DNA from: Jacaranda mimosifolia
Lineage: Eukaryota; Streptophyta; Magnoliopsida; Lamiales; Bignoniaceae
Direction of reading: 5' to 3'
Assembly: GCA_018894105.1 (NCBI GenBank)
Contig: CM032128.1
Location: forward strand, 13,807,001-13,871,000
Length of the DNA stretch: 64,000 bases
Below the pieces are notes generated by a model, which searched no databases, had not been told where the DNA came from, and saw nothing but the letters and a program-made list of their open reading frames with translations. The stretch's first letter is position 1. Every line of letters starts with the position of its first letter. This document shows positions 1 to 13,055 of this stretch, piece by piece. A program made the translations under genes and the position numbers.

Positions 1-1425
1 CATTCTTTCAAACTATTCTGCAGATATGAAGTGAAATTGACTCTGATTCATCCACACAAGGAAATTAATTAAACTTATTCCCGTAATATAATTAGCGATG
101 CACATTTATATATATGAGTCGGTCGGCATACTAATTTCGATTCTATTCATGTAATTTTCCCCTGACCAAGGACATTACTCGAGATTTTGAGGATTTTATG
201 AGGCTTGAGTTTTTTCATTGTATTGTCCTGCAGCTTTAGAAATTTGAATATTCTAATGGGAAACTTATCTGTAAGATGGGTCATCGGTGGTAGCTGGATG
301 TTTTCATTTAAGCTTTATCATCTTCTCAAGATATTCTTTCTTTATAGTTCAAAGTTGGTATTTCTTTCTCATTATATTTCATATGTCATCATTTTATGGA
401 TATTTGCACTAAGAGAACACTAAAATTTTACTGATATATCTTAAATTAATGGGCAGATATTTTTATAACTATAAAAAGAAAAAGGTGTGGTAATTTAGCT
501 ATTTCAAATGGAATTAATATAAATGTAGTTAATTGTAAAATTTATTTGGATTTAAAATAAAATATCATATTGGCACTCAAAAATATCTCAATTAATTTAA
601 TTAACTAGATCACCCTGTTATCTTTCTTTCCTAAGCCAATTATGTGGACAAATTATCAATATTATCATCATTCAAACATGGATAATTAGTGGAAAGGACC
701 AACATTAAAATGTGGGCTTTAATTTTCTTAAAGCACAAGAAAATTATGTCACCTCCTTTTCATTCACCATTAATGTGAGTTGTTCTGCCTGCATATCAAT
801 AATGGTGTTACTTGTGGGAAGGAAGTTTTCCCAAATATGATTCAGATTTGGTTACCTTCTTCCATGTCAAGTACAAACAAAAAAGGGGAAGATGAACTTA
901 TTTACTTTAACCAGCATGTCATTCATGGTTGGCAAGAGCGGTCACTGTCGCGGAACTATTGTGGATGTTTCATGCATTTTACAATTAAAACACTTAAGGA
1001 TTTTTTAAAAATTTAAAAAGTATTAAAACAAGTAAAAATATCTATTAGCTTTTATATTATGTATTTTTACATTATTTTGAATACCAAATATAATATATTA
1101 ACATTTGTGATGATAGTAATAATAGTTAAATTTGTTCTAAAATCATTTTATATAAGTGCTTATATAATTTAACCAGAAATGTTATATTTTCCTTATAAAG
1201 ATTTATACCTTTTTTTAAATTGAAACCAAAAAAGAAAAAAAAATTCAATTCTTTATAAGTTATTTCTCCTTTACGAATTTGATTTATTCAAATTTACATA
1301 TAATTAAAAATATAATGTTCCCAAATTATTACATTAAAATATAGAATTATTATATTTCTATCTAAATATTTTAAGTTGATGTAATCATGATACTTAAATT
1401 ATTTACAATAAATTTAATAAATATA
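1..1425. other. AT-rich flank, no gene recognised
   Basis: This stretch lies to the left of the copia element and is the pre-insertion flank. Only short open frames occur (the longest is under 80 codons), and none shows a domain or the composition of a coding region. I see no tRNA, no transposon ends and no clear tandem repeat. The right edge, TATAG, is the target duplicated by the copia element. Confidence 0.6.
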
Positions 1426-1430
1426 TATAG

Positions 1431-2121
1431 TGTTAGAATCTCTTCTTTGATTGGTTTTGATTATACCTATTTTGTATAAATTATTTTATTGAATCTACTA
1501 ATATAATTGCTTGATTTATATCTTCAAAATAAAGGAAAGTAGCCGCTATAAAGTTGGCATAGAACTTACCTTGATCATGCAGATACTTTCTAAGGGAAGT
1601 TACCATTGGGAAGCAACAAGGAAAGTTGACTACCTGTAGCGAAATTCCAGCATCAATTGAAGCAACTTTCATTTGGAAAGAATTCACAACCCTTACTGTG
1701 CTTAAACCAAGACTTGTTGCACTGGTAGATAGCGAGTATCTTTGCTCAATAAGCTTTATAGAAATTTTCTGTACTATCAAGTTTAGTCTCTCCTCAAATT
1801 ATTGTTATAGATTAGCCAAGTTGGGTATTGTTGCTAGCAAGGTGTTGAGGGATTAATCTTGACTATTGTACTTTTATACTAATCATCTCTTTGAGTAAAG
1901 TATGTGTTTAAAATCCCAAGTCTTGTAGCTTAGGTAGTGGAGTAGGTTTGTCAAACCACTATATATCCTTTGTCTCATTTACTATACCATTTTTTGTTTT
2001 TGTTGTTATTGGAACTTCATTTATAGCTAGAAGTTCCATTTCATTGTTTTCTTGAATATCTTGCTATAAGTTATTAGACTCCTTTGAGTCATCTTCCCTT
2101 TTGGGATTCTATATTCTTTCA
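1431..2121 (+). repeat. copia 5' LTR (complete)
   Basis: This 691-bp LTR begins TGTTAGAATC and ends TTCTTTCA. It is matched by 29224-29373 plus 33624-34118. It is the uninterrupted copy and so defines what the broken 3' LTR lost. Small open frames inside it on both strands are chance. Confidence 0.92.
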
Positions 2122-2122
2122 A

Positions 2123-2138
2123 TCGGTACTAGAGCCGA
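2123..2138 (+). other. copia primer-binding site
   Basis: The sequence CGGTACTAGAGCC starts one or two bases after the 5' LTR. It resembles the usual plant copia site TGGTATCAGAGCC, complementary to the 3' end of initiator methionine tRNA, with a few changes. Confidence 0.75.
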
Positions 2139-2205
2139 GGGCTCATATATATAAGTTTTAACAAACTTGAGCTAAGAGATCCTAATAGCTTTTTCTAGCT
2201 TTGAT

Positions 2206-3488
2206 GTGTATGCAGAAGGTCAATCTCATATTTATCCTCCTCTATTTGACAGGACCAACTACTTAACATGGAGAAACAGGATTGAGGAGTTTTTCATAGA
2301 TTTGGATTACAATATGTGGAGTATCGTCATTGATGGACCTCTTATTCCAACTAACAAACGTAGATTGGAACTTACCACTGAAGATAAGAAAATGCTCTCA
2401 ATGAATGCAAAAACAAAAGATATTCTTTCTTGTGCACTAGTCAAAGAGGAGTATAATCGAGTTAGCACATGTACTTCTGCAAAAGACATGTAGGACATGC
2501 TCCAAGTCACCCACAAAAACTTCCCACGTAAAACTAGAGTAAATTGCTTTACTTACTCACCAATATGAAATGTTTTTCATGAAAACAAGTGAAACAATTA
2601 GCCAAATGTATGCTCGCTTCATGAAAATAGTGAATCCTATGTTTGCGTTGGGGAAAGCAATGTCTGAAAGTAAACAGGTGCAAAAGATCCTAAGATCTTT
2701 ACCTAAGGAATGAACCCCTAAAGTCATTGCAATTCATGAGACCAAAAACCTCGAGAAGATGACCATGGGAGAATTAATTAGCTCGCTCACATCTCATGAG
2801 ATGACTCTCCTTAGCAAAGAAGAAAGCTTCAATAGCAAAAACAAGAAAAACATTACTTTTTCAATGCACAACAAGGAGACTGGAATGAGGATCCTAGTGA
2901 TTTAGATGAAGAAATGATCAATGAAGAAATAGGCATGATCACCAGGCAACTGCGACAACTAACACAAGCCAAAAATCATTTCAGAAAAGACGCCAAACCA
3001 AATTCTAGAGGAAACAATGGAGAATTTCAAAGAACTGAGCATATTATATGCCATGAATACCATGAAGTCGAACATAAAAGACCTAACTACCCGAAATTAA
3101 AAAGGAGTCCAAAATCCAAAAGAAATTCCAAACAAAGAGCGATGACCATCACCTTGGATGATTCACATTCGGACCAATTTGATAACGAGGACAATTGTCT
3201 CATGGTAGACAAACAGGTAACTTTATAGTTTGAATTATGCTCTAGCATTTTTGAATTTGATCATGATTTTGATAGAGATCTTGATATTCATATAGAATGT
3301 CATAACCAACTCACTGAACTTCAGATAAAAATAAATCTTCTTCAAGAACAACTAGAGATTACTCTAAATGAAAAGGAAGAACTAGTCCACTATTATGATA
3401 AAAATCATAAAGAAAAATTCAGAGGAAAGAAATAGGCTAGTTGAGAAAAATCAATATCTAGAAAAGGAAATTCAAAATTTACTAGACA
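2206..3488 (+). pseudogene. copia gag, N-terminal part (interrupted)
   Basis: This is the structural gag protein of the copia element, split at its right end by the gypsy insertion. The first open stretch (about 95 codons) carries the plant copia gag motif in which PPLFDxTNYLTWR is followed by a Trp-containing helix. After a stop at about 2491 the homology continues in shifted frames to about 2900, then reopens at 2914 for about 104 codons. That part contains a decayed CCHC knuckle near 3040-3090 in which the second and fourth Cys positions read as Tyr. A Glu/Leu/Lys-rich coiled-coil-like segment follows (3300-3480). The frame runs up to LDSN at the junction and resumes in phase at 25595. Confidence 0.85.
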
Positions 3489-3922
3489 GTAACTGTAGAC
3501 GAATTAATTTTGGTCAATTGAGTATTGACATGTGTAAAATAATGTGGTAATTACTAATTAAAAATTTTTTGTTTATGTTTTAGGATTTATTAAATTTAAT
3601 TCCAAAAGATAAATAGTTAATTTTAATTAATGATATAATATTTATTTTATCAAATATTGACAAGTGTCAAAGATGAAATGTTATGTCCAATCAAATCAAG
3701 TTATGTGGCCTAGCAGTTTTGGGCTAACCAAATTGTGACATATGGCATATATATGTACGTGGACTTATCAAATCAAAGATATTTAATATTATATCTTGAT
3801 ATTGGCATTATCTTTTGATGCTTAATATTATCAAATCAAAGAAATATGATATTATCTTTTGATATTAAAGAGATAACCATCAAAGAAGTTTAAGTTAATC
3901 TAGAAGTCTCCCATCTCACCCA

Positions 3923-3930
3923 TATAAAGG
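3923..3930 (+). promoter_or_regulatory. TATA box of the nested gypsy LTR
   Basis: TATAAAGG lies in the LTR and is conserved in the 3' LTR at about 25078-25086, followed in both by GGGTGA and a CACAACTCATTC block. Position and conservation fit the LTR promoter, with transcription expected about 30 bp downstream. Present activity cannot be judged. Confidence 0.6.
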
Positions 3931-4012
3931 GGTGACCACAACTCATTCTAGACACAACATGAATTTCAGCAAGTGAGAGGAACGTTGGAGGAGTCCAATA
4001 ATTATCTCAATC

Positions 4013-4290
4013 AAATTCAAGGAGATCCACGGCGCTCAAGGTGTTCTTTGCGGAGCTCATATATTTTGGCATTTGATTCGAGGATAAGGTGCGAAGCCTT
4101 TGAATTGGCATTATTTTATTCAAGTTAAATTCAAAAAGATCCACGATATTTAAGGCGTTCTTCAAGGAACTTATATATTTTGGCGTTGGATTCAAGATTA
4201 AGGTGTGAAGCCCTCGAATTGACGTTATTTTCTTCAAATTAAGTTCAAGGAGATCTATGGTGTTCAAGGCATTCATTGTGGAGCTTATTA
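4013..4290 (+). repeat. 114-bp tandem repeat inside the gypsy LTR
   Basis: About two and a half diverged copies of a unit of about 114 bp begin near 4013, 4128 and 4241. Each starts with AATTCAAGGAGATC-like sequence and contains TATATTTTGGC. The same repeat occurs in the 3' LTR at about 25168-25440, so it predates the insertion. Confidence 0.8.
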
Positions 4291-4444
4291 AATTTCAAGA
4301 TCATATTTGGAAGGGAAGAATTAGAGGATTAGATTAGAGATTGAATTCATAATTGATAAGTTTAAATTTTATTTTATTTGTATCACTATTTCTTGTCTTG
4401 TAATTTTATTTATTGCAGATAAAGAAATTTGTGCTTAAAATTTT

Positions 4445-4464
4445 TTGGCATGCCCGGTGGGACT
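4445..4464 (+). other. gypsy leader start / candidate primer-binding site
   Basis: TTGGCATGCCCGGTGGGAC directly follows the 5' LTR, where the primer-binding site should be. I cannot name the tRNA with confidence. Confidence 0.45.
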
Positions 4465-4509
4465 ACATCTGCCTCTCATCTCTTTTCTTCATCAAGATTG
4501 AAGTATTAA

Positions 4510-5690
4510 ATGGACGCTAACAAAATTACTACACTGAAAATTGCTACCTCAAATTCCTCAAGTGCTGGAGCAAAAAGTGTTGGCTTCATCACAAGAAATA
4601 TATCCAAGAAGTTGCAATCATCTTTGGAGATGGCTTCTTCGCTTGCTATGGAAAAGTTGTTGTCATATTTTATTGATATGAATGAAGATGGTGGAGACTC
4701 GAAGGAAGAATCCGAATCATCCATTCCTCACTCAACATCAAATTCCTCGAGCATGGTGATGGTGATGGTGACAAGTGCTACAACTTTGGAGGAACAAATT
4801 GCAAATTTGACGAGGGCCATTGAAGGACTCACAAAGCATGTCCAAGTGCGAGATTTTCAAATCTCTAAATTAATGAGCAAAGTGGACAATCTTGATGCTA
4901 GTTGCATGGTGGAGAAACAAATTAAGGCTCAGGATGAAGGTGAAATATCCACAAAGGAACAGTCAGCCAAAAATGAAAAGACTACAAATAAAGAACTACA
5001 ACTTTCCACTTATGGCTAATTCCCATTGACCAATTAAAGGAGTTTATCATTGAGACTATCAAATACAAGCTTGATGAAAGTTATAAGTTGTTTATGATTT
5101 ACTCCAAGCCATATACTCAAAGGATTGATAACTTGAAGATCTAAATTGGTTACCGGTCCCCAAAGTTTCAGCAACTCGATGGCAAGGGCAACCGAAAGCA
5201 ACACGTAGCTCATTTTATAGAAACTTGTAATAATAGTGGGACATATGGAGATCATCTAGTCAAGTAATTGATTTGATCATTAAAGGAAAATACTTTTGAA
5301 TAGTTTCTATAGTACTCAAAGGATAGTCAGTATGATTGAACTTACCAACTCTCGCCAGTGGAAGAAAGAATTTGTCATTGACTACATCAATCGCTGGAGA
5401 AATTTGAGTCTTAACTACAATATCAATTATCCAAGGCTTCAGCAATTGAGATATGCATCTAAAGAATCCATTGGAGGCTAAGCTACATACTTCAAGGAAT
5501 CAAACCAAATACTTTTGAAGATTTGGTGACGCGTGCACATAATATTGAAATGAGCATGAATTTTGATGAAGAAGAAGACTCGAGTGATGTCAATAATGAT
5601 GAAGATGGTGGGGGGCAATTAATTTTCATCTCTAAATTCCAAATGCTCCTCGATATGAACCTAAACTGTCAGTAATACTCACAAATAAGA
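4510..5690 (+). pseudogene. nested gypsy gag (degenerate)
   Basis: This is a Ty3/gypsy gag polyprotein remnant. The first 169 codons are open, with a Ser-rich N-terminus and a helical, coiled-coil-like stretch at about residues 95-150. Beyond the stop at 5019 homology continues in several frames through a retrotransposon gag domain. Recognisable pieces are FYSTQRIVSMIELTN and FVIDYINRW near 5305-5400, then ILQGIKPNTFEDLV and an acidic tail near 5490-5620. These match plant gypsy gag proteins, which assemble the virus-like particle. At least four stops or shifts break it, and no zinc knuckle or protease follows. Confidence 0.8.
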
Positions 5691-6540
5691 GTATAAACTA
5701 TCTAGAATTCTCTAGTCCACAAGTATTTGAATTTGAATTTCCAAGTTTTCAAGTCTTCAAGTCTCCAAATCCACGACTCAAGTGTTCAAGTTTAAGACTC
5801 AACTCTCCAAGTTTTCAAATCCAAAAATTAAGTCTCTAAGTCTTTAAGGCAAAGGTTCAAGTCTCTAAAGCTGTGCTTTCTTGTGAGAAATTTCTCACAA
5901 GCAAGCCTTAAAACACATTTTTTTTTCCTTTAAACGTTTGATTGATTGTGGAAAAAAATTCCACCTTAAAGAAATTTTCTGAAAAAAAGGCTGCTGCCTT
6001 TCTCTTGCGTCTCTTCTCGCCACCCCTCTCTCCCTCTCCTACCTTTTGTCTCATAGAAAATTTTGGAGAAAAATCTTGGTGGGCCTCTCGCATCTCTCCT
6101 GGGCTCTCTCTCGCTCTCTTAGTACCTACCCTCTGTCTCACAAAAGATTTCTCAAAAAAGACTCTGGGCTTTTTCTTATGTCTTTTCTCGACTCTCTCTC
6201 TTTGTCTCGCCTACCCTTCATCTCCGTCTTGAATTCTCCTCTGAAAAGTTGGGAGAAATCCTTGCATATTGAGAGAATCTCTAACAATTTTTAGAAAATC
6301 AGAAGAAAATCTTGAAAGGGTACTGAGAGAGCTTGTCACCCCCACTATTGACTTCACAAAGTAGGGTGTAGGTTTTCATTCTACAGCTATTTCTTTTCCA
6401 TTTGCGTCGGTTGTAGGTGTGTATACATACATACACAATGGGACACACACACACACACACACCCCTTTCATCACAGCTTCCACACACATGCATTTCTAGG
6501 CCTATAAATAAATAGGGTAACACCCTACCAAGGCCCAAAA
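5691..6540 (+). other. gypsy interior, CT-rich non-coding stretch with an internal duplication
   Basis: After the gag comes a run of short CAAGTCTCCAAG-type repeats (5730-5870). A pyrimidine-rich block follows, in which 5965-6105 and 6140-6280 look like diverged copies of one unit (GAAAATTTC/TCTC-rich, ending AGAAAAATC/GAGAAATCC). A (CA)n tract lies at 6443-6462. No gene is recognised; open frames here reflect low complexity. Confidence 0.5.
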
Positions 6541-7505
6541 TGTCATACCCATATTCATACCCATACTTATTAAATATAATGTAATGGGTATGGGTAGAGT
6601 CTATACCTATAAATTGCCCACGTACCCATATGCAAAACTTACCTATTACTTTATACTTTAATTTAATCTACAAACCTACAAATTGTTTATGCCAAAATTA
6701 AATTTATATTAATGATAAACTTTTTATACATAAAAATTACAAATATGTGAATGAAAAGTAACAACTAAATAATTTTCTTCATTAAAAATTAAATTAAATT
6801 AATAAAATTAATAAAGTTAATATATTGGGATAACATTTTTTTTTTAAAAAAATTGGAATGCAATAGCAACAGTTGAATACTTTTTATTAATAAAATTAAT
6901 AATATTAAAATTAATAGTGGAATAAATATTTTTTTTATAAAAACAATTAGTAAAATAAATTTTGCTAATGAATAAAGTAATGAACTGTTTTTGTAAAATT
7001 AAATATGGAAAAGGTTTTTGCTTTTAAACTGTTTTTATTAACTTTTTTTAATTATATTAATTTAATTAGAAAAAAGTTTAACTGTTAATTATATTAATAT
7101 AGTTTAACTATTATATTAGTAAAAAAATTAATTGAATTACCAAAAAGTTTAAAATTAACTAATTTAAATTTAATGATTAAATTAATTAAATATAGATTTT
7201 TTTAATTTTATTAATTTAATTAGCAAAAAGTTTAAAATTAACTAATTTAAATTTAATGATTAAATTAATTAAATATAGATTTTTTTTAATTTTTTGTTAT
7301 CTATGCCAAATAATATTTTTAGCATATATTGAGAAAATTAGTATATACATTAAAAACATAAGTTCAATAAACTAGACCTAATGGGTCTTGGGTTAGATAG
7401 GTTAGGGTTTGATTAGGGTCTCATCCTTTTCGGTATTTTAGGATAGAGTAGAATATAAGGTATTTTTATTTGGGTATTTTAGGGTATGATTGTGGGTAGG
7501 GTATC
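6510..7505. mobile_element. possible hAT-like non-autonomous element
   Basis: Imperfect inverted ends are visible: ACACCCTACC...TCATACCC on the left (about 6513-6560) and its complement, GGGTATGA...GGGTAGGGTATCAT, on the right (about 7482-7512). The interior is AT-rich and non-coding. I could not find a convincing target duplication, so boundaries are approximate and the class is tentative. Confidence 0.35.
7141..7285. repeat. tandem duplication, period 83
   Basis: A block beginning CAAAAAGTTTAAAATTAACT at 7141 recurs almost perfectly at 7224. The near identity indicates a recent event compared with the surrounding sequence. Confidence 0.85.
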
Positions 7506-7519
7506 ATTTACAAGCATAT

Positions 7520-10360
7520 GCACTTCACACGACATTTTGCATACTTCGACAGTGTCCTCCATAGCATCGTCGGAAAGATTTTGTTTTGCCTCTTTCCCGA
7601 AACATTGCATGGTAATTTTTTTTTCTTTTTCTAATATTCGGTTACCTCTAGTTGTGGGTCCATGAAATTTCTAATGGGAATCTTGAATTGAGATTAAGTG
7701 TTAAGTTGATTTGTGATAATGATTTTAGTTTTATTCTAAATAGGGACTAAATTTGTATGTAATTAGGATTTAATGTGTATCAAATTAGGGTTTTAATTGA
7801 TGTTCTGAGTAGGGTTTAATTTTTTTTTTTCATATTTTACAACATTACGCTACATTCGTTTCCTTAAAAGGGCTTTAATTGATTTCTGGTTTAGGGTTGA
7901 ATTTGTTTCTGATTAGGGCCTCAAATTATTAGTCATATTGAGTTTCTGTTGTATGTGGTTACAAACTGATTTTAATCTCATAGAGAATATCATCTCCTAC
8001 ATTAAGAAGAATATGATGCAGAACCATAAAAAAAGGAAGGAAAAAAAAAAAGAAATTATTTCTATCTCTGTCTCTCTTTGTCTCTGTATCTCATCCTCTT
8101 CTTGTTTATTGTTGACATGTTGCTATTTTTGATGTATTGAAGTTGTTGATTCTACTCTCTCTGTGTATATGAGATACTTTGAATTGTATTGTTTGAGGAT
8201 AATCTTTTTTGGAGCCATTTTGAGATGGGGATTGTTTATTTACTTATGATCTATATGTAAAGGATTGCCTATTTGAATTGCATTGAAGTTATACGTCCCT
8301 ACGTTTTGATAGCTTGAGGCTTTCTGTTTTGAAACTAGGCATGTTTTCTTATTCCCTAATGCCATAATAAGCCCATCTTCATATGCTTCTTCACATGATT
8401 TTGAACTTTGTTTTTCATGAAAAATACCTTAGCTTTAATATGCTTTCGATTAGGCCTCTCCTAAATGTAAAATGCTTTGTTTATGACATATAATGGATGA
8501 ATTTCTTTGTATATATGTCATGAATAGAACTTGAAAATGAACCAAATTCATTAAAAGAACAAAATGTGAGCTGATTTTATGGATTTGGTCATCTTTGAAA
8601 AGTTTGGGTGTTCTGTGTTATGGATTGTCATATGCAAATGTGCAAAGAGGGATTTTGGGACATGAGTATTATGGCATTTTGGTTCTGATTGTATAGGGTT
8701 TAGGATATTTGTAGATTGTTATTTTGGTAGGTTGGAGGTCTTTCTGTAAAATATTGTATAACTGAGCAATTGTTTTTTTGTTTCCCTTGCATTTTGTGAA
8801 CTATGACATCCCTGTGGACTCCATCTGTGAGGTTTTGATTTGCTATGCCTTGTGCAATCATATGTTATGCATTTTAAGGTATGTTGAACTTAATATGTAC
8901 ACTTTTATTTAATTTTTGTAAAGGTTCTTAAGTTTGTTGCCATACGTTTTCTGTGGCTGATAATTTATGTTATCGTTATGGTTTCATGTATGTTGAGTAG
9001 ATTTGCTTGTATGTTTCCACTCTAAGGTTTATGATACTTAAGTTGTACTTATGTTTTACTTGTAGTTGTATATTAGTGGTAAATTGTATGTAGTTAGTTC
9101 TATTATGTTGCTATTTTAATTTCATTATTTGCCTATGCATACACTACATTAGAAGAGAGGCCACACTTGGGGTTTCCCAGCCATAAGCGGGGAAATAAGT
9201 CATTTCCCCGTGGTCACCTTTAGGACATATGTGCAGGTTGGAAAATATTCATTCCCACTGGCTTGATTTCTGCAGATGTGTTTTGGTGGATATAACCACA
9301 GTAAAAGGCTTTCATGTTTGTATCCCATGTGATTGGGTATCTTGGATATTGTATTATGTGGTTTGAGGTGGTTTGTGGCCCTCATTCCATACCTTTTTTA
9401 TTGGTTTATTTTTTATTGTTATCCAGTGTATTGGTTGGGGCATTTTGCATTTTATTCATGTTTATGTCCCAAAGGTCTTTGCATTGTCACACTGTCTAGT
9501 TGCATTCGGTTCTTAGTTATGTATTCAATTAGGTTAGTGCATAATGCGCATTGCATGTGCACTGTAGGCAACAAATTACAATTGTAGTCAACCTAATAGG
9601 GGGTGACAAATATAAATATCGATTTGGGTTTTTAACATAAGTGGACACAATTATATATTGGTGTTCCACTATAACCCAAATCGGACATGTGAAATTATAG
9701 TTTAACAAATATTGCACTCTAATTTGGGCAACTAGATGGTGCATGTAAGCGTATTCAGCCCAATGGAATAATATTTGATTTTTTAACAAATAACACCTTA
9801 TGAGAAATAAAATGCAGTGTAGGATATTGATTGAAAACTACAAAATCAATATGTTATAAATTCACTTAGTGTTAGATATTATTTGAAAATTCGAAAATCC
9901 AAATATGAGAACGGATGAAAGCTAATTTATAAAATTTTATGAATATTAACAATTGGTTATGGGAAAGAACAATTAAATTGTCATAGTTAATGTAAATACA
10001 CATAATTAATATTTATAAATTTGTATATTTCAATAATTTACTTTAAGCAACTTATTTTGTAATAGGGTGTAAAAGCAATATATATTGTTTGTTAATTAAA
10101 TACGCATACGCTAACTTGATCACATGCATTTACAAATTTTTACATCACACTTAATGATATTGAAAATCTACACTAGTACTCGATTTCTATATTAATACAT
10201 AATTTTGTATCTTTAATAACATTATCATTATAGTTTTTTTTGAAATAAAAATATTAATAAATATAGTGCAAGAATGTAATGCAATATAAAAAAAAAAAAA
10301 AAAACTAACACTTTTATATTATATATTATAATTAATAATATGAATATATTAAATTTAATT
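7520..10360. other. non-coding stretch, origin unclear
   Basis: This stretch is moderately T-rich and intron-like in composition (7600-9150), followed by AT-rich DNA. Short frames near 9200-9790 have no recognised domain. A small inverted repeat lies at about 9620-9685 (CGATTTGGGTT ... AACCCAAATCG). It could be the 5' part of the PIF/Harbinger remnant to the right, but I see no termini to show that. Confidence 0.35.
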
Positions 10361-10369
10361 TATATGAAG

Positions 10370-11410
10370 AAATATGTAACTATTATTTCACTATTTAAAA
10401 AATCAGAGTATCTTAAATACAGTTAACGAATTTGTGCTACATATTTAATATTTAATATATGATTAAATATATAATATATATTTCATGAATATACATCAAG
10501 ATTATATATTTAATATATATTAATCAATAAATAACAACTTTTTAACTGAAATAATATAGTATTATTTTAAATATATTTAACGAATATTAAGTATATATTT
10601 TATATTTAATATAGTTAATGAATTTACTGTATATATTTAATATTTAATATATGATTATATATTTAATGAACATACATAAAGAATCTATATTTAATATATG
10701 TTAATAAATAAATAACTAATTTTTAATGGAAAAATATAGGACTATATTAAATACATTGAACGAACATTTAGTATATATGTAATATTTAATATATTACTAA
10801 ATACTTCATATATATTTAATGAATGTATATGAATGTATATTTATTATATGTTAATAAATAATCAAGTAATTTTTAATGGAAAAATCGGACTATGTTAAAT
10901 AAATTAAACAAATATTCAATATATATATATATAATTTTTATGAAGCGATAGAAGTTTTATATATGTTAATATATAATTAACTATTTTTTTCGGGATAAAT
11001 ATTTAACCATATTAAATTTATCTAAGGAATATTGAATATATATTTAATATTTAATGTGTGAATAAACATTTAATATGTATTAATAAAAAATAAAAAAAAA
11101 TTTGAAGAAAAAAATGTCGGACTATATTAAATATATTTAATGAATAGTTATTATATATTTAATATTTAATATTTAACATTTACCATATATTTAATATTTA
11201 TTATATGCATAAAAACTTAATCCATATGGAAAATTAATCAAGTATCTTTAACGAAAAACTATCGGACTATGTTAAATATATTAACAAATATTTAAGATTT
11301 AATATATGAATAAATATTTAAAATATATATGTATATAATGAATATACATGATGCATAGATATTTAAAATATATTATTAAAGAGTTAATAAAAACTTAACG
11401 AGCACCTATT
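10370..11410. repeat. diverged AT-rich satellite-like tandem array
   Basis: Units of roughly 140-170 bp recur several times. Each contains AACGAATATT, then TATATTTAATATTTAATATAT, then ATTTAATGAATATACAT, then TTAATAAATAAATAA and TTTTTAATGGAAAAAT. The spacing of these blocks is regular enough for a tandem array, but units differ greatly. No coding potential is present. Confidence 0.7.
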
Positions 11411-11819
11411 TAATATATATTACTTTATACATATGTAATATATATTACTAACAATTAGTATATTAATAAAATAACTAAAGTTTCATATTTAACTTTAATG
11501 TAGTTAATTGTTTTAAGTAAAGAAAAAGTCTGCCATAATTAATATGAAGCATGCGTGAATAAATTTAAATTAAATTTCACAATTGAGGGTAACATGTCAC
11601 CACTTTTGACATTATTGCTACATTGCCTCTTATATAGTCAACTTTGGGCGAATGCTAATACGGTTGTGTTATGTCATGATTTATTAATTATTGCCTTATT
11701 CATGGTTGTGTTGTTTGTACTATGTCATAGTTTTTTAATAAAATATTGGTTAAGTGGCACACAAGTTTACAGTTTTACATTGAATCCATCTCCAATTAGG
11801 AACATCTTGTTGCACATAG

Positions 11820-12813
11820 ATGGAATCAAGTTCACAATGTAGTCAACATAGCCAAGGTGAGGATGCTATGTGCACTAAGCAAAATGAAATGGCCTTTATC
11901 ATGCTTATGTACGATAAAGTCTTAAAAGGTGGTGTGTGTGAAGCGAAATTCTGGCCTTCTCAGTGGTTTGACTTGATGGTAAAGATGGGAGTGGCGTGTC
12001 TAGGGTATACCTATTCCGTCAGACAACTTCAAGGGAAAAGTCAGAGGTTCAGAGATAAGTGGAAAAAGTACCACAAATTGCTTACTACTAATACGAGATT
12101 TGGGTAGGACGACGAGAACAACGTCCCAATGGCTTCAAAGGAGTGTTGGGTGAGGTGGATAGCAATACGTGGGTTTATTTTCATATATTTTACCATATAT
12201 TAGGAAAATAGTCACACACACTTAAATTAACATTATCATCACTAAACTTTCTCTTCAAATGTAGGATAATCCTAGAGACGCATCTCTTCAATCAAAACCA
12301 TTACACTGCTATAGAGAGCTTACAACTATTAATGCTCCAACTTCTACCGTGGGGTTGGATGGCGAGGGCGTCAACCCAAGGCATGGTGCCTCAGGGCGAA
12401 CGATGTAAACAGGAGGATACTATTTAAGGACTAGTTTAGAGGCCGGCCTAGAAATAAGAGATGATTTTGATGACACCGGGTATTCATCGTCTCCAATGTC
12501 CCAAGTCCCTCGACCTTATTGTAGGCCAACCTCCTCCAACTCCATGTCCTTGCACCGAAAAAAGGGTCACGATCTAGCTATTATATCTACCATGCACTCT
12601 TTCGCTCGAGCTAATAAGGCCATTGCCTTACAGAGTGATCCTAACTCTGTGACCACAATGGAGATGTGTGTTCAAAAATTGAGCGAGATTACGAATATGC
12701 CTGATGACTTATTCTATACTGCTCTAACAAAATTGGAGGACCCGACCCGTCGTAGGATATTTCTTACCCTCTCTCCTGACGGTAGGCATGGATGCTTGGA
12801 GAAGCTTCCATGA
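11820..12813 (+). pseudogene. MYB/SANT-like gene of a PIF/Harbinger-type element (broken)
   Basis: Such proteins accompany the PIF/Harbinger transposase and help it bind DNA or enter the nucleus. The first part (11820-12107) carries a Myb/SANT-like domain: an FWPSQWFDLM segment, then RQLQGKSQRFRDKWKKYHKLL, then TRFG. An in-frame TAG stands where the family has Trp (12105-12107), followed by DDENN and ASKECW. A GT donor near 12150-12170 and the acceptor AAATGTAG ending at 12264 suggest a short intron. The next exon gives NPRDASLQSKPLHCYREL, also a family motif. The C-terminal part (12496-12813) matches the usual tail, ending in an RRRIFLTLSP segment. Stops and a shifted frame make it non-functional. 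The start could lie upstream. Confidence 0.65.
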
Positions 12814-13055
12814 TTGTCTGTCTGCCTTGTTTATCTACCTATATGCTATGCTATTATGATGTTTAGCTGCACACTTTTCATTTGCTACTTTTTAGTGTTA
12901 TGATACAATTTGTATTTATTTATGTTTTACTATGTATGTCTTCATTTTATCCATAATATCATCCATCCTTAATTAGTTTGTTTACCATTTCGGACTAATA
13001 GAAATTCAATATCTTCCCCATCAGCAATTTTATAAATTTTCTTTGGATTGAAATT

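Larger units (their letters stand above)
3494..4437 (+). repeat. nested gypsy 5' LTR
   Basis: This LTR is about 944 bp and starts TGTAGACGAATTAATTTT. It matches 19715-19940 joined to 24874-25589, with about six differences in the first 60 bases. The right end is placed where similarity to the 3' copy stops and is good to a few bases. It contains a TATA-type promoter (3923) and a 114-bp tandem repeat (4013-4290). Confidence 0.88.

Noticed and set aside
205..1016. Two open frames of 72 and 78 codons in the left flank
   Set aside because: They are short, hydrophobic or low-complexity, in AT-rich DNA, with no domain, no splice context and no supporting neighbour.
4007..4276. 89-codon minus-strand frame with repeating LNTIDLLEL-type units
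   Set aside because: It is generated by the 114-bp tandem repeat of the gypsy LTR, read on the wrong strand. The peptide repeat is a by-product.
5908..6294. Overlapping open frames on both strands near 6 kb
   Set aside because: Pyrimidine-rich low-complexity sequence keeps several frames open at once; no domain.
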